A stretch of DNA of 64,000 nucleotides, from contig NC_051100.1 of the NCBI RefSeq assembly GCF_901709675.1, positions 7,288,786 to 7,352,785 of the forward strand. The letters run 5' to 3'. The position numbers and the translations under genes were made by a program. Below, piece by piece: positions 1 to 14,700 of this stretch (position 1 is its first letter; every line of letters starts with the position of its first letter). The notes below the pieces were generated by a model. It worked only from the letters and a program-made list of their open reading frames with translations, searched no databases and was not told the origin of the DNA. The stretch is from Syngnathus acus. Lineage: Eukaryota; Chordata; Actinopteri; Syngnathiformes; Syngnathidae.

Positions 1-3000
1 AAACTTACTAGACAGAATTCAGGAACCAAAGACAACATTTAATTTGGTAACACAATGTGCAATTATTTGTTAGCTCAATATTGCATACCAACAATTCCAA
101 ATGAGCCAGAACTTGAATTTAGTTTTGGTTTTCATGTCAACGCTTCAAATGATTATATTCAGCCACAAACAGGCAATGTAAGGGCAACGTTTTAACATTT
201 AATATTAATTTAGCCACTTTTTTTTTTTAGCTACTTTGTCATTCATCTATGAGAAGGATCTCCATGTTTAATTAAAATACCACGTCTGTGTCTTTTAGTC
301 ACGTAATATCCTGCTCAGTCGTTGGATGGTTTGTATTGTAGCGCTGGCTCGACAGTGACACAGAAGTAGAATGTCTGAAATATTAATGTGGACAAGGTTA
401 CAAAATATCCGTTTGCAACATTATGCAGCAGCACGATGATACCACCTGCTTATATTCTTAAATTGGCTGAGAAAGCAGGGGAGGTTTTCACACGCAACAT
501 GCTGTTACTTGGTTACTTGCGAATAATGTATGCAACCGGCGCGTTTTAACAATAAATGATGGCGATAATGTGGCATTTCCTCAAATAAACAGGTATTTTA
601 TCCTAATAAGAGACACAATGATTGTTGCAATATAGCAAGATGAGATAGCGAGCGAGGGAGGTCATTTTCTTTCTAACCGGATCTGAAGGACAAGTTGATT
701 GTCTCTGGCTCTCTCGGCCGCCTCTCAATCAAGAGCATCACGGAAGATGTCAAATGTGTGTTGACACATTGTAACTGCAGGATCCATAAAGGCATGCAGT
801 GGTTTGAGGGGAATCAGCAACTGGGACTTAATTTCAGAATATTGCAGCTCAGAGGCTTGCTGTGTGTACCTATCGTGCACAAACACCACAAGAAAGGTCA
901 CACTTTTTTTAATCACTTAATGCGCGCAAGAACTTCCTTTTTTTAATTTTTTTTTACAAAGACAGACAAACAGAAATGCACTCGTATGTCATATTTAAAA
1001 AAAATATATAAACTTTGGTGGTTATGCAGTATAAATACAAGAAGGTTTTAATCTAACTACCATTTGATAATTTTGTTCAACTTTTTTTTTAAACTTCAAA
1101 AATATCTTTGGTGGGCAATTTGACACATCAGCATTGGTGTGTTTATTTAAAGAAAATTGATAAAAAAATTTATGACAACACTGCATGGCGATTATTGTTT
1201 ATTTACTGAAAATAGCGTTCACCCTTTTACCCATTTTAAATCATGGCTACAATGATTGTAAAAATATTAGAAACAACACCACCACAACCACCAATTTTAT
1301 TTTAGCAGCTCTGTTTATACAGCCGCCCGATGAGACAGAATCCACAAGATGGGCTTAAAATCAACTGCATTTAAAAGGGCCACTTTGAGAGCAGAATCAG
1401 ATTCCCTGACGGTTTCTGATTATGTTTGCAAGCTGGGATCTAAGCCAGGTAACAGAAGGTAACTGTATTTAGCTTGAGCTGCACATTTGTTTTAGGAAGT
1501 TGTTCACCATCGCACACCGTCTGTTATCTCAAAATGTATTAAGTATGAATGACCCCCCAAGCTCATTGGTTATTTCTGCAGCAATGGGTTTTGACATGTT
1601 TTGTTGGTGCGTGGATAGACTAGTCAGCAAGAGCACTGTGCCAACATTTAATCACAAAATAATATATATATATTCTGCAAACGTTTTCTTTTGTATCACC
1701 GTATTTTCTTTCATTTGGTTTTCAAGCAAGCCAAAATTGACAAGACAATCTGTCCTTCCATTATATCGTCATAGCTTGTTATATTCCCATGCCTTTGCTG
1801 ACACACAGCACACTAAAATGGAAAAGGAGTCATCACTTCTCTGCAGTTGTTTACCACGTGTCGTTCTTCACTTATGTATGCTGCTTCCATCTTATTCGCT
1901 GGCACCTCATTGATCATCTTCCCGGCCTCCTCACAATGCAAATTAAATTCCAGTCATTATTTCAGGTGAGGCGCTACAATCGTACAAGTCCAATCATCTT
2001 CGGTGCGGCATATACACGGAAGACAATGAAGGCTTCAATGTTGTTTTTCATTTCTTCCAACTGCGCTCCCCCTTCTGAGGTCAGTGCAATGACATGTCAG
2101 ATAAACGCCTCAGACGACAGCAACTGTGATGGGAGTGTCAAGTTCAGCATCACCATGTCCCCAATGAGGTGTATTTTCTGGTTTAGCACAAATTGTTTAG
2201 GTATTTCCTTTCATGTCTGAGTTGTGGGATTCGACGTAAACAACACAAGACATGCTAATAAAATGTGAGGCATTCATTCCAACAATGTAATAATAATAAT
2301 AATGATCCAGTCAAGGTCATGTTACAATGTTAAATCAAGAGCATGACATTTTTTCAACATGCTTGCGAGTTGAACCTGGTATAGCACCCGGTTTTATTTT
2401 TTTACTTTGCTCCTCGAGTGAAAATAACAGAAGACAAAATATTCAACTATTCAGTTCAGTTCTTTTCTCAAATCAAACCATTCTGCAATTAGCAACTACA
2501 CTAATGCTAATGCAGTTTATGTATGTGGTGTTCGGGCTGGTCCAACAATACAAATCATTTGGTGAAACAGGTTTGGATTGTTTACCCTTTAATGTTTTAA
2601 GTGCAGTAATTTTTCTGCAGTACAATATTGTCATCATAACGCTGACAAAATCCTAACAGCAAAATCATTCCACAGGCTGTAGTTGAGACACAAGTGGATT
2701 ATTTCTAGGCTGCTGCTTTGTTGCGGTGGTGAAGTGCCCTGGAGGGCTGCAGCAGTAAACTGTTGAAGTCAATTATGAGCCCAAGTTTACCTCATCTTAT
2801 CTGAGTGGCAGCCCGCAGGGATGCATTAGCGTTTCTTTTTTGGGATGGAAAAAATTGCTCAAATATATGTATTTATATGGAGAGATCTTAGGAGGATGCG
2901 GGATTTCATTCAAAAATTAATCAGATTCTTTTGTAGCTACTTCTTATCTGATTTAATCAGTATGAACTGTCTTGTCCTACAGCTTACAAAGACTGTGATT

Positions 3001-3689
3001 AAAATATTTGCGCCGGTATCTCTGCATGAGCCATGATTATTGAAAAAATATTGAGTCATCAGTCAGTGTGTACTTTTTGGAGCTGTTCAGGTGTTAAAAT
3101 CTTTTGATGTCAGTGCTTTTGCACCTTACACGGCAGCCACAAAATCTGCACGCGTGTGCAAGCTACCTGCCCTGTCAAGCTACTGAGAATCACAAGGAAA
3201 GGGAAAATTGCACTTCTACTGTGAGAGCTGCTGGTGGAGCTGAGAAGATGAAAATTGTATGGAAGCACCAAGCAGTGAGGGGGAAAGAAATGGCCTTACA
3301 AGGGAGTGACTGTACGGACCACAAGAAAGAGATTACCTGGTGCAGCTGTGTGAGAGACGAGGCCTCCCTTTTCAATGCTGCCCCACCAAACTATCATTAC
3401 GGCAAACGTTCATTCTTCAATACATGTCCAGTGTCAGGTGAGATTTAATGGTGCGAATAGATTGTGTGGACATAAAAGGCAGGCCACTCCTTCAATGATA
3501 AATTCAGTGTTTTGGAAAGGGAGAAGCTCTGAAAACAATTTCATTTTTCAGCTGTGTACAAATTGAGCATTTCGTAAAAGGCCAGGCTTAAAGACATTGG
3601 AGAAGGATATGTTTTGGTGCTATGCTTTGTCATATTGTGCTAATGTGTGTATACAGTAATCCCTCGTACATACAGATACATATGTGCGT

Positions 3690-3716
3690 GTATATATGTA
3701 TATATATATATATGTG

Positions 3717-3748
<32 letters not shown>

Positions 3749-3769
3749 TCTATATATATATATATATAC
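3690..3769. repeat. TA/CA dinucleotide microsatellite
   Basis: Alternating TA and CA repeats run up to the left end of the adjacent MITE. The array is preceded at about 3655 by a short stretch (acagtaatccctcg) that resembles a common fish interspersed repeat. The TA-rich target hides any TA target-site duplication of the neighbouring element. Confidence 0.85.
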
Positions 3770-4058
3770 ACCGTATTTTCCGCACTATAAAGCGCACCGG
3801 GTTATAAGGCGCACCTTCAATGAATGGCCCATTTTAAAACTTTCTCCATATATAAGGCGCACCGGATTATAAAGCGCACCTTCAATGAATAGCCCATTTT
3901 AAAACTTTCTCCATATATAAATCCATATATTTGGACATGCCTGCTGTAGTGGCTCAATATTGGTCCATATATAAAGCGCACCGGATTATAAGGCGCACTG
4001 TCGGCTTTTGAGAAAATTGGAGGTTTTTAGGTGCGCCTTATAGTGCGGAAAATACGGT
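3770..4058. mobile_element. MITE-like non-autonomous DNA transposon with 29-bp TIRs
   Basis: The element is bounded by near-perfect terminal inverted repeats. The left end begins accgtattttccgcactat. The right end is its reverse complement, and about 28 of 29 positions match. Inside are two tandem 65-bp units (3787-3851 and 3852-3916) and a partial third copy near 3970-4000, all built around the alternation of 'gcgcaccgg' and 'ttataa'. There is no transposase ORF, so it is non-autonomous. The TIR sequence is one I associate with abundant repeats in percomorph fish genomes, but the superfamily cannot be fixed because the flanks are TA-rich. Confidence 0.85.
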
Positions 4059-5426
4059 ATATATGAGTTTCTTCCCTTCTGATGACAGTATCTGAAGAGC
4101 TAACAAACAATTACTGCCATTTTAAAATACTTCTATCATACTAGGATGTGTAAAGTAGCACCCCTCAAGGATTACATCTAACCTGGAAATACAGAGAAAA
4201 GAAAACTTTCTTTTTGGCTCCATCAATCTCCAGGTAGCAATCTGGTGGACGGCTTTGAGCTAGAACTCATCAATCTATCAACGTCAAACAGGAAATCCAG
4301 GGAATTGTTTTCAACATCGGTCTCCCTTCAGGCTATCGCGCAGATTCTTATTTCCTGTCTGTTTTGGCCACTAATTCTTGTGTCAATTCATGACGCATCA
4401 GCAAGCTCTTGAGCTGTCTACCCAACAACCCCTGCAGGGAATCAGCACATGCATTCAGCAGCTTGAGTGTCGGGGCCATTACTGTATGCCAAACCCTAAT
4501 GCATACACACACCCTTCCATTGACAAGTGGATGTGCTACTGTGCTTTCAACTTCTCCACTGTGAGAAGCCAGGAAATCTTTGAAGCATTTCAACCTTATT
4601 CCAGTTTCCAGTTTCTATTACATTAATATCATCCGTTTTCTGAACCACATAGCAGACTAACAATGAAATATCCTGTCAAAACAAATTACTTTGGGGATTA
4701 TAGGAGAGAGTCCAGGCTATATATATTGACTCTAATAAAAAACTATAAAGAAGCAAATGACCATGAAAGAGGTCAAGGTCATGGTTAATTGCAAATCCTT
4801 TCTGAGAAGCTTAACATTTCCAGTGGCAGATTCTTTTAGCTGCAGTGTCACATGCTACCAAAATGTTCTTTGGCAGACAGCGCCACCGTTCTTCACTTGG
4901 ATAAATCCTCAAAGTCAAGCATCTTGCTTGACTCTTAAACCCAACTGAAGCTGTGTGCTTCACTACTTCAGTAGTGGAAGCAGCAATAAATCCTGGAACA
5001 CAGGTCAGCCGCAACACGGTTTTGAATTCTGCACCACCACCTGGAGTTATTTAATTAGTCTCAAAATACTAAATCATTTAACTACAAAAGGCTTCACTTT
5101 ACTATTCAAGGTATCATTCTTCCTTTGGGGGACTGTATTTGTATTCATGTAATCAAGAGCTGACTCTAATTGGATCTCACTCAATTAATCGCGTAAAATA
5201 AAAGAATGCTGATAAGAACAAAACTACTCTTTCTGAAATAAGTTAAGGCTACATTGGCAAATACTCAAGCAACACAAAAGATTCAGACTTTTAGGCAGCC
5301 ACCATTTTTCACATCTTATTACGAAGGGGGTAAAATGTTTGTGAGCAGACTACATACGCCGGGAATATATTTTGCAGAGTAAAGCAATATTTCGGGGAAG
5401 GCTGCATAATGCAACTAGGGGAATTG

Positions 5427-5432
5427 TTTATT
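5427..5432 (-). terminator. prim2: Candidate poly(A) signal of prim2
   Basis: AATAAA on the minus strand (tttatt on the plus strand) lies about 275 bp past the prim2 stop codon. It is the first canonical hexamer I found downstream. It is assigned by position only. Confidence 0.4.
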
Positions 5433-5704
5433 ACCATCCAACCAGCTGCCACCGTTCATCCATACTCTTGCCAGCAAATACAATATTACTGAGGCAGCTG
5501 GGAAATGTTCTAGTTAGCACCACCAGAACCAGAACTCACGCCAAAGCACCATTAAGTAAACTTGGAACAAGGATAATGAAGCGTCGACATATTGAAAAGA
5601 TGTTTAATGAGGAAAGCAATGTGACTTTGGAGGGAAGGTTAAGATCCTGTCATGCAAAAAATAAAAAAAACTGACATATATCTATGTATAAATGCAAAAA
5701 CAAA

Positions 5705-8700
5705 TCAAGCGTCTTGAAAGTTCAAGTCAACATCTTCTGTCATCTCGTCCAAATCCTGCGATGGGTTTGTGTCTAAGGCAGTCACTGCTGCCTTCTCATG
5801 AGCGGCAGCAGAGTTTTTAAATGCAGTGTTTCCCTGGGATCTTGAGGTATCCACCATCTCACGCTTGGCATCTTTACCTCCCACTAAAACCTTCTGGCTC
5901 TCCACAAAGTACTGGTTGGGATGACTGAGGGAGAAATTAGCATCCTCCACCTGGTGTTAAAAAAGAAAAATCTTAAAATTTGAATATAACTTAACCATTC
6001 ATACAAAAGAAAATATCAGGACTGATATGAAATTTTCATTTCATTAAACCTGCATAGATTTCACACTGGATAACTCAATTTGAGATGAGACTGAAACAAA
6101 GTATTATTCAGTATAATTAGTTTTTGTGGCATTTTTCTTTGGTGGCTGTGGTGTTGAACTGAACAACATACCGAGGGACTCTTTAAATATTTTGTGAACC
6201 TCATTAAGTTTAATGTGCAATAACACTAACTCTGTAATCGACACAGATGCAACACGAGTAAATTCAGCTACAAATGTAGTTGTGAAATTTAGTTGGTAGT
6301 AGGGGAGATTTTACAACAAAGGTCAAATCAATTCCTTTGGTTTCCAAGGTTACCACCAACTTCACAAAAGGTCTACTTACATTGTGAGTTAGCTCAAAGT
6401 ACTTCTGGCAGGCCAGCTGGTAGTGCATCCCTTTTACCAGGTCCAATATCTGCAGGGAAAGGTATAGAAGGACAAAGTTGGATATTTATAAATTGAACTT
6501 GAAACATTTTATTTTTGACAGATGGCACATTAAACACTATGGGAAACATATCGTGATTATGAGGGTGGATAAGGAGTGGCATTGTTGGCCTGAGCACCCA
6601 CCTGTGTGATTCCATTGGGGGATACCTTGTAGGACTGAAGCTTCTGCTTCAGCAGTTCTGGGTCACAGTGACGAAACGGACACCCTACAAATACAAAATA
6701 AACATGAGCTGGAAAACAATATGGAGATATACAGATTGACAAAGCAAACGTAATGACTATCTAGCATAAAAAGCAGCTGCCCCTATCTGGATAAATGTAT
6801 TTGGACTTTGTTATTCTTTAATGTGTAGGGACTCTCGATTGGTTAAAATTTTAAAAATGGGTATTCTGTGTCCGACATACGACCAACAGCTGTCAACTCA
6901 CCATGATGGTCGCCTTGGCTGGGCGGGTTTGACATAATCACTTTCATGCAGCTAAAGGGGGTGTAGTCCGTCCTCTTGCCTTCTTTGCCAAACATGTGGC
7001 GGATGCTGTAAGCGTACGCTTTGTCAAACTAAAAAACAGAGTGAAAAAAGGGTAGTGTTGGGCATGGTGGGGGGGGGGGGCAACATTGGGGTGAAAAGAG
7101 ATGTTTATACATCATGCCGATGGTGACACTTTGTTTTCCCTCAAGGAAATATGGAGCTATTAGAGGGACCCTGTGGTAGAAGTAAAGCTAGTTGAATTAT
7201 GGCAAATATGACCATCTTTGACTGTTTATACTTTTGCCTTGACCAAGGAATTTAGATGTTAGCTGCCAAAGAACATGTGGGTCTGGGAGGGAGTTGTGCA
7301 GGAGGGGGGGTCACTCACAGGCCGCACAATGCATCACTTTCGAACAGCACGCAGCAGTGTGCAGACATTAAAAGAGAATTAGGGTTGCTCGCTTCTAAAA
7401 CTCAAACAGTAAAACACAGCGCGCTCCTACCTTCGCACACACAATAACACATTCATGCTGCAATAAAACCCCTGAACTTGCTAATGTAACAATCTAGCAT
7501 GGCAATTTAAAAGACATCAAATCTCAGAGGACGATAAATCTCATATTAATTATTGAAGGCTTCTCAAGATTCATGAGGTAATCTCCAGTGTCGAGGTACC
7601 CCCACCTATATTAAGACGAACACTGACACTCTGCTCCCACTTTAGTGTGTTTAATGGCTATTAGAAAGAATCATTAGGACATCATAACACCCCTAAAATC
7701 ATTGCACTAACTATGATGTGAAAAGTAACTTTTATCCAGGCTAGACCTTCAAACGAGACCGACAAAGTGACTACGTGAATTTTGCCTTTACTTACTCACC
7801 TTGAATGTTTATTTCCAAATCATAAGACACCATAGCTGAATCGCATAGCTAGCATCTTATTGAAATAATAATTCACTGCTTCATAACAAGACATAAGCAC
7901 ATTCATATTTAGCATTACTGAGGTTATCATGTTGGTGTTACCTTTGTTTCAGTCTCTCCCATGGCAAGTCACTTACATGTTCTTCTACCCAATAATAATA
8001 ACAATAATAATAATAATAATAATAAATTGAAGATAATGTGACAAGGGATTAAAATGAGTTTCAAGCCCCTGCCTTAAAGTTTGCCATTTAATCTCCAAGC
8101 ACATTCTTAATAATCCTGTATGTACTCTAATACAGTTGACCTCCAAACTGGCAGCGTTAAGAACATCTAAGAGGTAGGAGGAACAGAATAGACGAGTACA
8201 AAAGCTGTAGCTTGTGCGCATTTTGGCTCATGAGCTCGTGATCATCATAGCCATGAGGACACATTCACAAAAACCTGCAGCCCGCCCTGAGACGGAAAAA
8301 AATAGGACACAATCAAAGGGATTATGTGCACGTGCACGTGTACGTGCGCGGGTGTATACAGTACATTTGGATTGGCTTCTGAGGCACAGTCCATACTCCA
8401 TAATGACTGATCTCCCTCGAGGTCCAATCTGTTTTATTTACTATTCAGCTACAGCAGCCATAAATGTAGTGCACTCAAGTCGTCACACGACCAGGTGGTG
8501 GAACACACAAGGGAAGTTGAGCAAGTTGTGAATTATTCTGCTGGTGTGCTTTTGGAAGAAGAGACAGCGGAGCACAGCAGCTTGAATCCAAAAATAATTA
8601 GCGTTGTTTGTAAGTGCAAAAACAAATCCAAAAAACAACTACAATTGACATTCATTGACGTGGATTCAGAGATGAGCTATGGAACCACCACGGGGTTGGT

Positions 8701-11700
8701 TTTCGCAAAGGTATTACATTAGACTCCAATACAGGTGCAGACTGCAAATAACATTAAAGAAGCAGAGCCCATTCTTTACAATATGAATGAAGCACAAGCT
8801 ATATTTTCATGCATCGCAGCCTCGACAGAACACACTGCATCTTATTTAAAGGAGAAGGATTATTTTTTTTTTGCTCATGGCTTTCCTCCACAGTTGCAAA
8901 GTGTAATTTACTGTTAAGCCATTGAGGTAAATAGACACAATAACAGTAAAAGAGCATTCGTTAACAATCACAGACAGAAGTTAAAGTAGAGTTAATGGAG
9001 GTTGATAGAAAATAGTAACAAACTGTCAGAGTCAAGACAATGTTTTAAAATTGAGATAACGATGGACAGTGCACCTAAAATACATCTGTGCCTAGATTGT
9101 TGCCTAAATAAGATGTAGCCAAACGTGAAATGAAATTTTATTTTAATTAAATACATTTTTAAACAAAAAGCTATTGTGCCAGTAACAATTTCATCAAAAC
9201 CACATTTGTGGGTTAATTCCAGTTGCTAGATTGAAAACTATCAATGCGTATTGAAGTGCAACAACGTAGAAATATTTCTCTGCGGCTATTCAGTGAAATT
9301 GTACAGTCCAAATAAAACGTGAATGTTTCGACAGGTCTAATGAAAGCACTAACCTTGTCCGCATCTACTTTGCCTCTGATGAATTCCGACCTCCAGAACT
9401 GCAGTGCCTGCTCCAGAGAGAGGCCGATGCCCTTGAGGAAGAGGCCGTACTGCATGCGGCCGCCATGGCGGAGGTGGTGGTTCTCTCTTAAGGACTGATG
9501 CAGCTGCCTCATGCACAGGGGGAAGGATTTGCCCGAGAGCTGGAGATGGACAATAAGAAACTGCTTAATGAAGAACACACTGGCATCATTTAAACAACAG
9601 CAGCAAAATAAGGTTTCAAGCAACTTACTGAATCAATTTGCTCCAAGGAGATTTTACCAACATTCTTCTGGATGCTGTAGTCCTGTCCCAAATAGGAATG
9701 GCTAAAAAGGAAAAATGTGTATACATCTTTATTTTCAGAATACACTAAAGGCTGAAATAATGAGCAATTGATGTCAAAAGTACTGTTCAAAACGTTCACA
9801 TTAAAACAGCTTTCAACGTTCTAAATTAAATTTTGGGTGGTGGCTCAGTCAGAAATGCTACTGGTCCTGTTTATTATTCCTAATATAATATGATGAGTTT
9901 CAATGATTATTTATATATTGAGTGGACTGCAGTATTTAAGCCTAAGAAAATATTATTATTATTATTATTATTTTTTAATCAAGATGTACCAGTTCACTGT
10001 TTATGTGGAACTCTGCTTCAAGGACAATTTGAATTGTTTTGCTGACACACAAAAATGCAAGACATGATTTAGCACACAGACTGGAGAATATTTACTTCAT
10101 GAAGTTCTCCCAAGATGAGTAAACTAAACCAGTAGTAACGCAAAATAGTAAGCTAAACACGTCGTGAACTGCACGGGTTGCCACACTGACCTCGTGGTAA
10201 ACCTCAAGGACTGCAACTCGACAGGCAGTGAATCTTATCAGTAGCTTTTTGGCAGTCTCAAGTGGCAGTGCTTTTTATTCTATTGTGCACCGCCACCACA
10301 GATTATGGGACTGCCTACTAATCGCAACAAGCTGCCCACTAATTCTCATAACAATCAGCCAACATGGGTTCGCCTATCCTATTAATGTGCTTCCCTTTAT
10401 CCCAAAAATGACACCCTCGCTAGATTCTGAGCTGCTTACGTTGGTATTGATTTTTCACTGGTGTTCGCCTTTCCAGAGGGTGGTTTTGATCAGTATGTAG
10501 AGACAAATGGTCCAGAGTTTGTTAGGCTGATACAAGGCAATGATTAAATGAACAATTTGATTGCTTTTTAATGGACTTAATCAACGGCGAGGGAGGAGTC
10601 ATTAAAGATTACACAATTGCTTTGAGAAAATAAAGTCACAGATTCTTACTGGGTTTGTTTATATCATGTAATTCATGAAACCTTTGTTGTTGTTTTTATC
10701 ATGCAAATAGTCAACTGGGCTCTCTGTTTGTGTAAAACATCTGGACCATTACTGCCCCTTGGTGCCAAAAGCCTATTCGGCTGTATGTCCCCAAGGGAGA
10801 AACAGAGGCAGCCAAAAGTTATGAATCCCGTGGCTTACCTGAGGTGGTTAAGGAGCGGCTGGAGCCGTTCATCAGAATGCACCGCCGGTAGCGAACGCGC
10901 CGTCAGCTGCGGGAGAGAGAAGCATCGTTTGAGTAATAGTAAACAGGGTGGGTCGAAGGATGAGACGAGCCGAACACGGCAAGTTGAGGGGAAAGATTAA
11001 GGACTGTGGAGAGAATTAATTAGAACAGAATGATATGGATTCGTAACATGGCTGATTTTTTGCGGGGAGCGTGGGCGCTGCCCAAAATATACATCAAGAA
11101 AATGAGAATCCAGCAGTTTGACAAAATGGCCAACACAATCTGGTGTTCACTGTGCTCCTCGACTTGTAATTAATGGCCATCCTTACCCGCGCTAAGTCTG
11201 CTTCAAAACACACTTCACTTTATGGATTGTTCTCCTTGTAAATTTAATGAATGTGTCTTCTAATCAACTACGATGTAGTTTTGTACAGTCGGTCTTACAC
11301 AGCCACGTAATGCTTCACAGAGCACAAAAAAGAAACAAGATCCAACCATGAGTAGGAGTCACATGGGACAATCATCGAGTACGACATCGGAACAGCCACC
11401 CAGTGTCCCCAGCGGACGACATGAGCCATTACACTTAATTGTGCACTTACATTGCGTTCTCATTTGCTTTTCCAATTTCAAAAAGATGGCTGCCAGTCCC
11501 TTGACAGACATGTGCGGCCCAGTTTAACAAATAACTGACTTTATGCGCCCTGTAATGTTTAGCATTCACTGGGGACAATCTAGGCTTGATTCAGCATTCA
11601 ACACTTCTACAGCTGCCTTCAGTATCTTATTGAGTATTTTAATGCTGTGTGCAACAAAATAAGATCAAGTGGACATTGTGATACCTTCAGTAATGAACAA

Positions 11701-14700
11701 CTGTAGTAGTTACTACTCCCAGAAAATCTCATTTTTATTTTACATGAGGCATTTTTAATCTGTCAAATTTGACAGTGCTGTTAACAAATGTCAAATTCAC
11801 ATTTATCCTTACTTTTCAGTTTCTTTAATCTTATATTCACAATGAAAATACGCAAATGCGAAAAGAAATCTAAACGTAAAAAAAAAATCGATTTCAAGTG
11901 AGGAATATTTTCGGAATGCTGCAAACGAAAAAACCAACATGATGAAAATTCTTGATGGTGGTAACAGAGTTCGACTTATGATTAAGCAGCCCCAATTTAT
12001 GGGTAAAAATATAATGCCATAATATAGAGGACAAATACTCATTCTGTAAACCAACAGTTCACAGGGGCTTAAGGGTGAAAATACACCCTTGCTGTTATAA
12101 ATAATAGCGTCTTTCTAGCAGAACAACACCTCAGGCTAGGTACCTATATATCCATTCATAACAGTAAAGCAGTGTTGCTTTGCACCCTAGTTGCAACCTC
12201 TCATCATTACACAACAGGACCTTTTGTCTCGTCACATACCGCGTTTTACAGAAAATGCCTCCAGCTCCCCCGAAAGCATCATATTGCATGATGTTGCATG
12301 AGCCTGAGGGTGTTCAATGCACTGCATATCAACATTGTACCTTCCACGCCCACAACCACATTGCATCCATGTGCGGGGGTTGGATATAGCCTCGTTATGC
12401 CCAATCCACCCTGCAGACATTTTGTGTCATATGTGCACACGAGTTTTCCTCACTTGAACCTTTGTGTTTCTTTGCCAGCACTCGGGGCACTGGGGCGAAC
12501 AAGCAGAGTGGCAGTACAGCACATGCAAGCAAAGATATTGTAAAAAGAGGAATAGTCAATGGGAATGTCGGTGGACAAAAAGCACCAATCTTGTGCAGGG
12601 GTCTTTAAGGCAGTTCCCTGACTGGGACCAATTTGTAGATTATTTGGGACCGGACCAACAAAAAAATATATAAAAGATATTTTATTTTGGGGGAAAATAG
12701 TGTAACAAATACCGGCGCATGATTTTTATACATCAGTGAATGACACCTTAAAAATTTTGCAAAAATAAATAAATTCACCAGAGAGTTGTTTTGGGGGAAA
12801 GAACATGCGAGCAATGGTGCTGCAGAAGGGTCGCACACTTCGTATCAAAAAATAAAGGTGATATTTAAAAGTACCAGGACACCCATCTGAGTTAAGGTTT
12901 ATTGCAACAGGCAAAAAAACAAGCTCAACACCATTGCTTGCAATGACTGACGAGCTAACGAAACCATAAAACCTTGAAAACTTAAAAGGCAACCTTGGAT
13001 TTTTTTTTTTAAGAACTTCAATATGAAGGACAAAAAAACAGATAGAGGGAAGCCGCTTCAATAAATGTGTTTGCACAAAAGGCATCTTTCTTAGTTGTGG
13101 ACTGCATTTTTAAAGCTTAGAGGCCCCTTACTATTGGGGAAGAATAGATTCTGCCTGCTACCAAGGACACTTTATGGAGCGGGTGAGGTGAAAAGAGGTG
13201 GCAAATATCTCTCTTTCAGCTAGAACCATCAGAAAAATTGATGTAATAGCAGAGTATGTTAAGGCAAAGTTAGAGACGATAAATGAGTCACCCCGGTCTG
13301 CGATTCAGGTGAATGAATCTACTGAAGTTGACAAAAGGACATTTTAAAACATGCAAAACACACCATTTTTACCGATCAAAACCAAACTATTTCAATCCTT
13401 GAATGATAACATATTTTGAACACTTCAGGACAAATGACTGGGCGGCTTTCTGGAGAGGACCAATCCTTTCTGGTCCAATCTTGTCCCTCTAATTTAATTT
13501 GCGAGCCACCACAGTGCCCAAGGAAAAATAACTAATTAGAGACTGACAATGTGTCAATCATTTCTCATGCACTCACATGCATACTGAACATAGACGACTG
13601 GCTCAAACCAGTGCTTCAAAGGATTCGATCTAATGGTGAGTTGAGAAAATACTGTAGAATAAATATAATTGTGTTCTTGTTTCCGATCACATGCGCTGAA
13701 CTGACAAAGTTTTGGGAGATTGAACCCTCCTGCAACAGCTACCTCAAAAAAAAAAAGTTTGAACTCGCTGTTCAACAGCAACAAAGAACTTCAAGGCTCA
13801 AGGCTTTCCCAAATATCGCGGAGCTTAAGACACCTACCGCAAGCGCTTTAGACAACCCTGTGCGAAAATCGTTGAGCACAATGGTGACGATGTCCTGCTG
13901 AGGGATGTAAACGTAGCCTGCTTTGAGGTAGACTTTTCTTGTTCGTACCAGATCCAAAGCATCTTGGAAAGGAACCTTGACAACAGGAAACAGAGCAACA
14001 CTGTTATAATATGTTAATACTTTTTTGAATGCGTCAAAACAACCCTTTTGTGGCATTCACAGCTTAAAATTGTGTTTATATCCAAGGATTTACTTAGAAT
14101 TGCTTAACATACAATACCAAAATAAACACAGCTAAAGCTTCAAATCTGAATTTACATGCAAGAATTAATCTTTATTTGTAAAAATAAAATCACAAATATT
14201 TGTTCTTCATGTCAAGTTCTTGTTCATTTCGGTATCATGCACTGCCTCTGACAAAATCTCAAAATGTTAAGCAAGGTGAACAAAATGAAGAGCTAAGGCC
14301 AGTTTACTGCCCTGAAGCAGTGTCAAAAGGTTTGACAAGTTAGACAGAGTTCTGGAAAAAACAACAACAACTATGATCAATTGTCTGGAGTGCGACACCA
14401 CCCAAGAAGCACAGTGGGTAAGAGTTGAGGAACTCACTTTGTAGAAATCTTGTTCCTCCACAGTGGTTCCACTAACGCCATAGCTGGAGTTGACGAGTTT
14501 ATCTTGCAGAGCTCGCTTCTCCTCGATAGAAATCTGAAATCATTTTAGTCAGTTATGAGGATGAATTCAAACGTACTGTACATTTGTGGTTGTTCTACAC
14601 AGAGTGGCTCATATTAGGTGTCTACAGTTATTCAACAATGTAGATTTCATATTCTGATTTTTTTGTAGTTTATCTATGTTTCAAGAAAGTATAATTTCAT

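Larger units (their letters stand above)
1..5426. other. Spacer downstream of prim2, no recognisable gene
   Basis: No ORF here resembles a known protein. The longest open frames (for example 1500-1913, 1789-2220 and 3104-3448) are short, low in complexity or lack splice-site context, and none continues into a neighbouring exon. The region is AT-rich with many homopolymer runs. The only structured content is a TA/CA microsatellite near 3.7 kb and a MITE at 3770-4058. Small noncoding RNAs or distal regulatory elements cannot be excluded by eye. Confidence 0.6.

Noticed and set aside
3104-3448. 114-codon ORF in the spacer downstream of prim2
   Set aside because: No recognisable domain, an overlapping frame of similar length on the other strand, and no gene context. 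It is probably chance.
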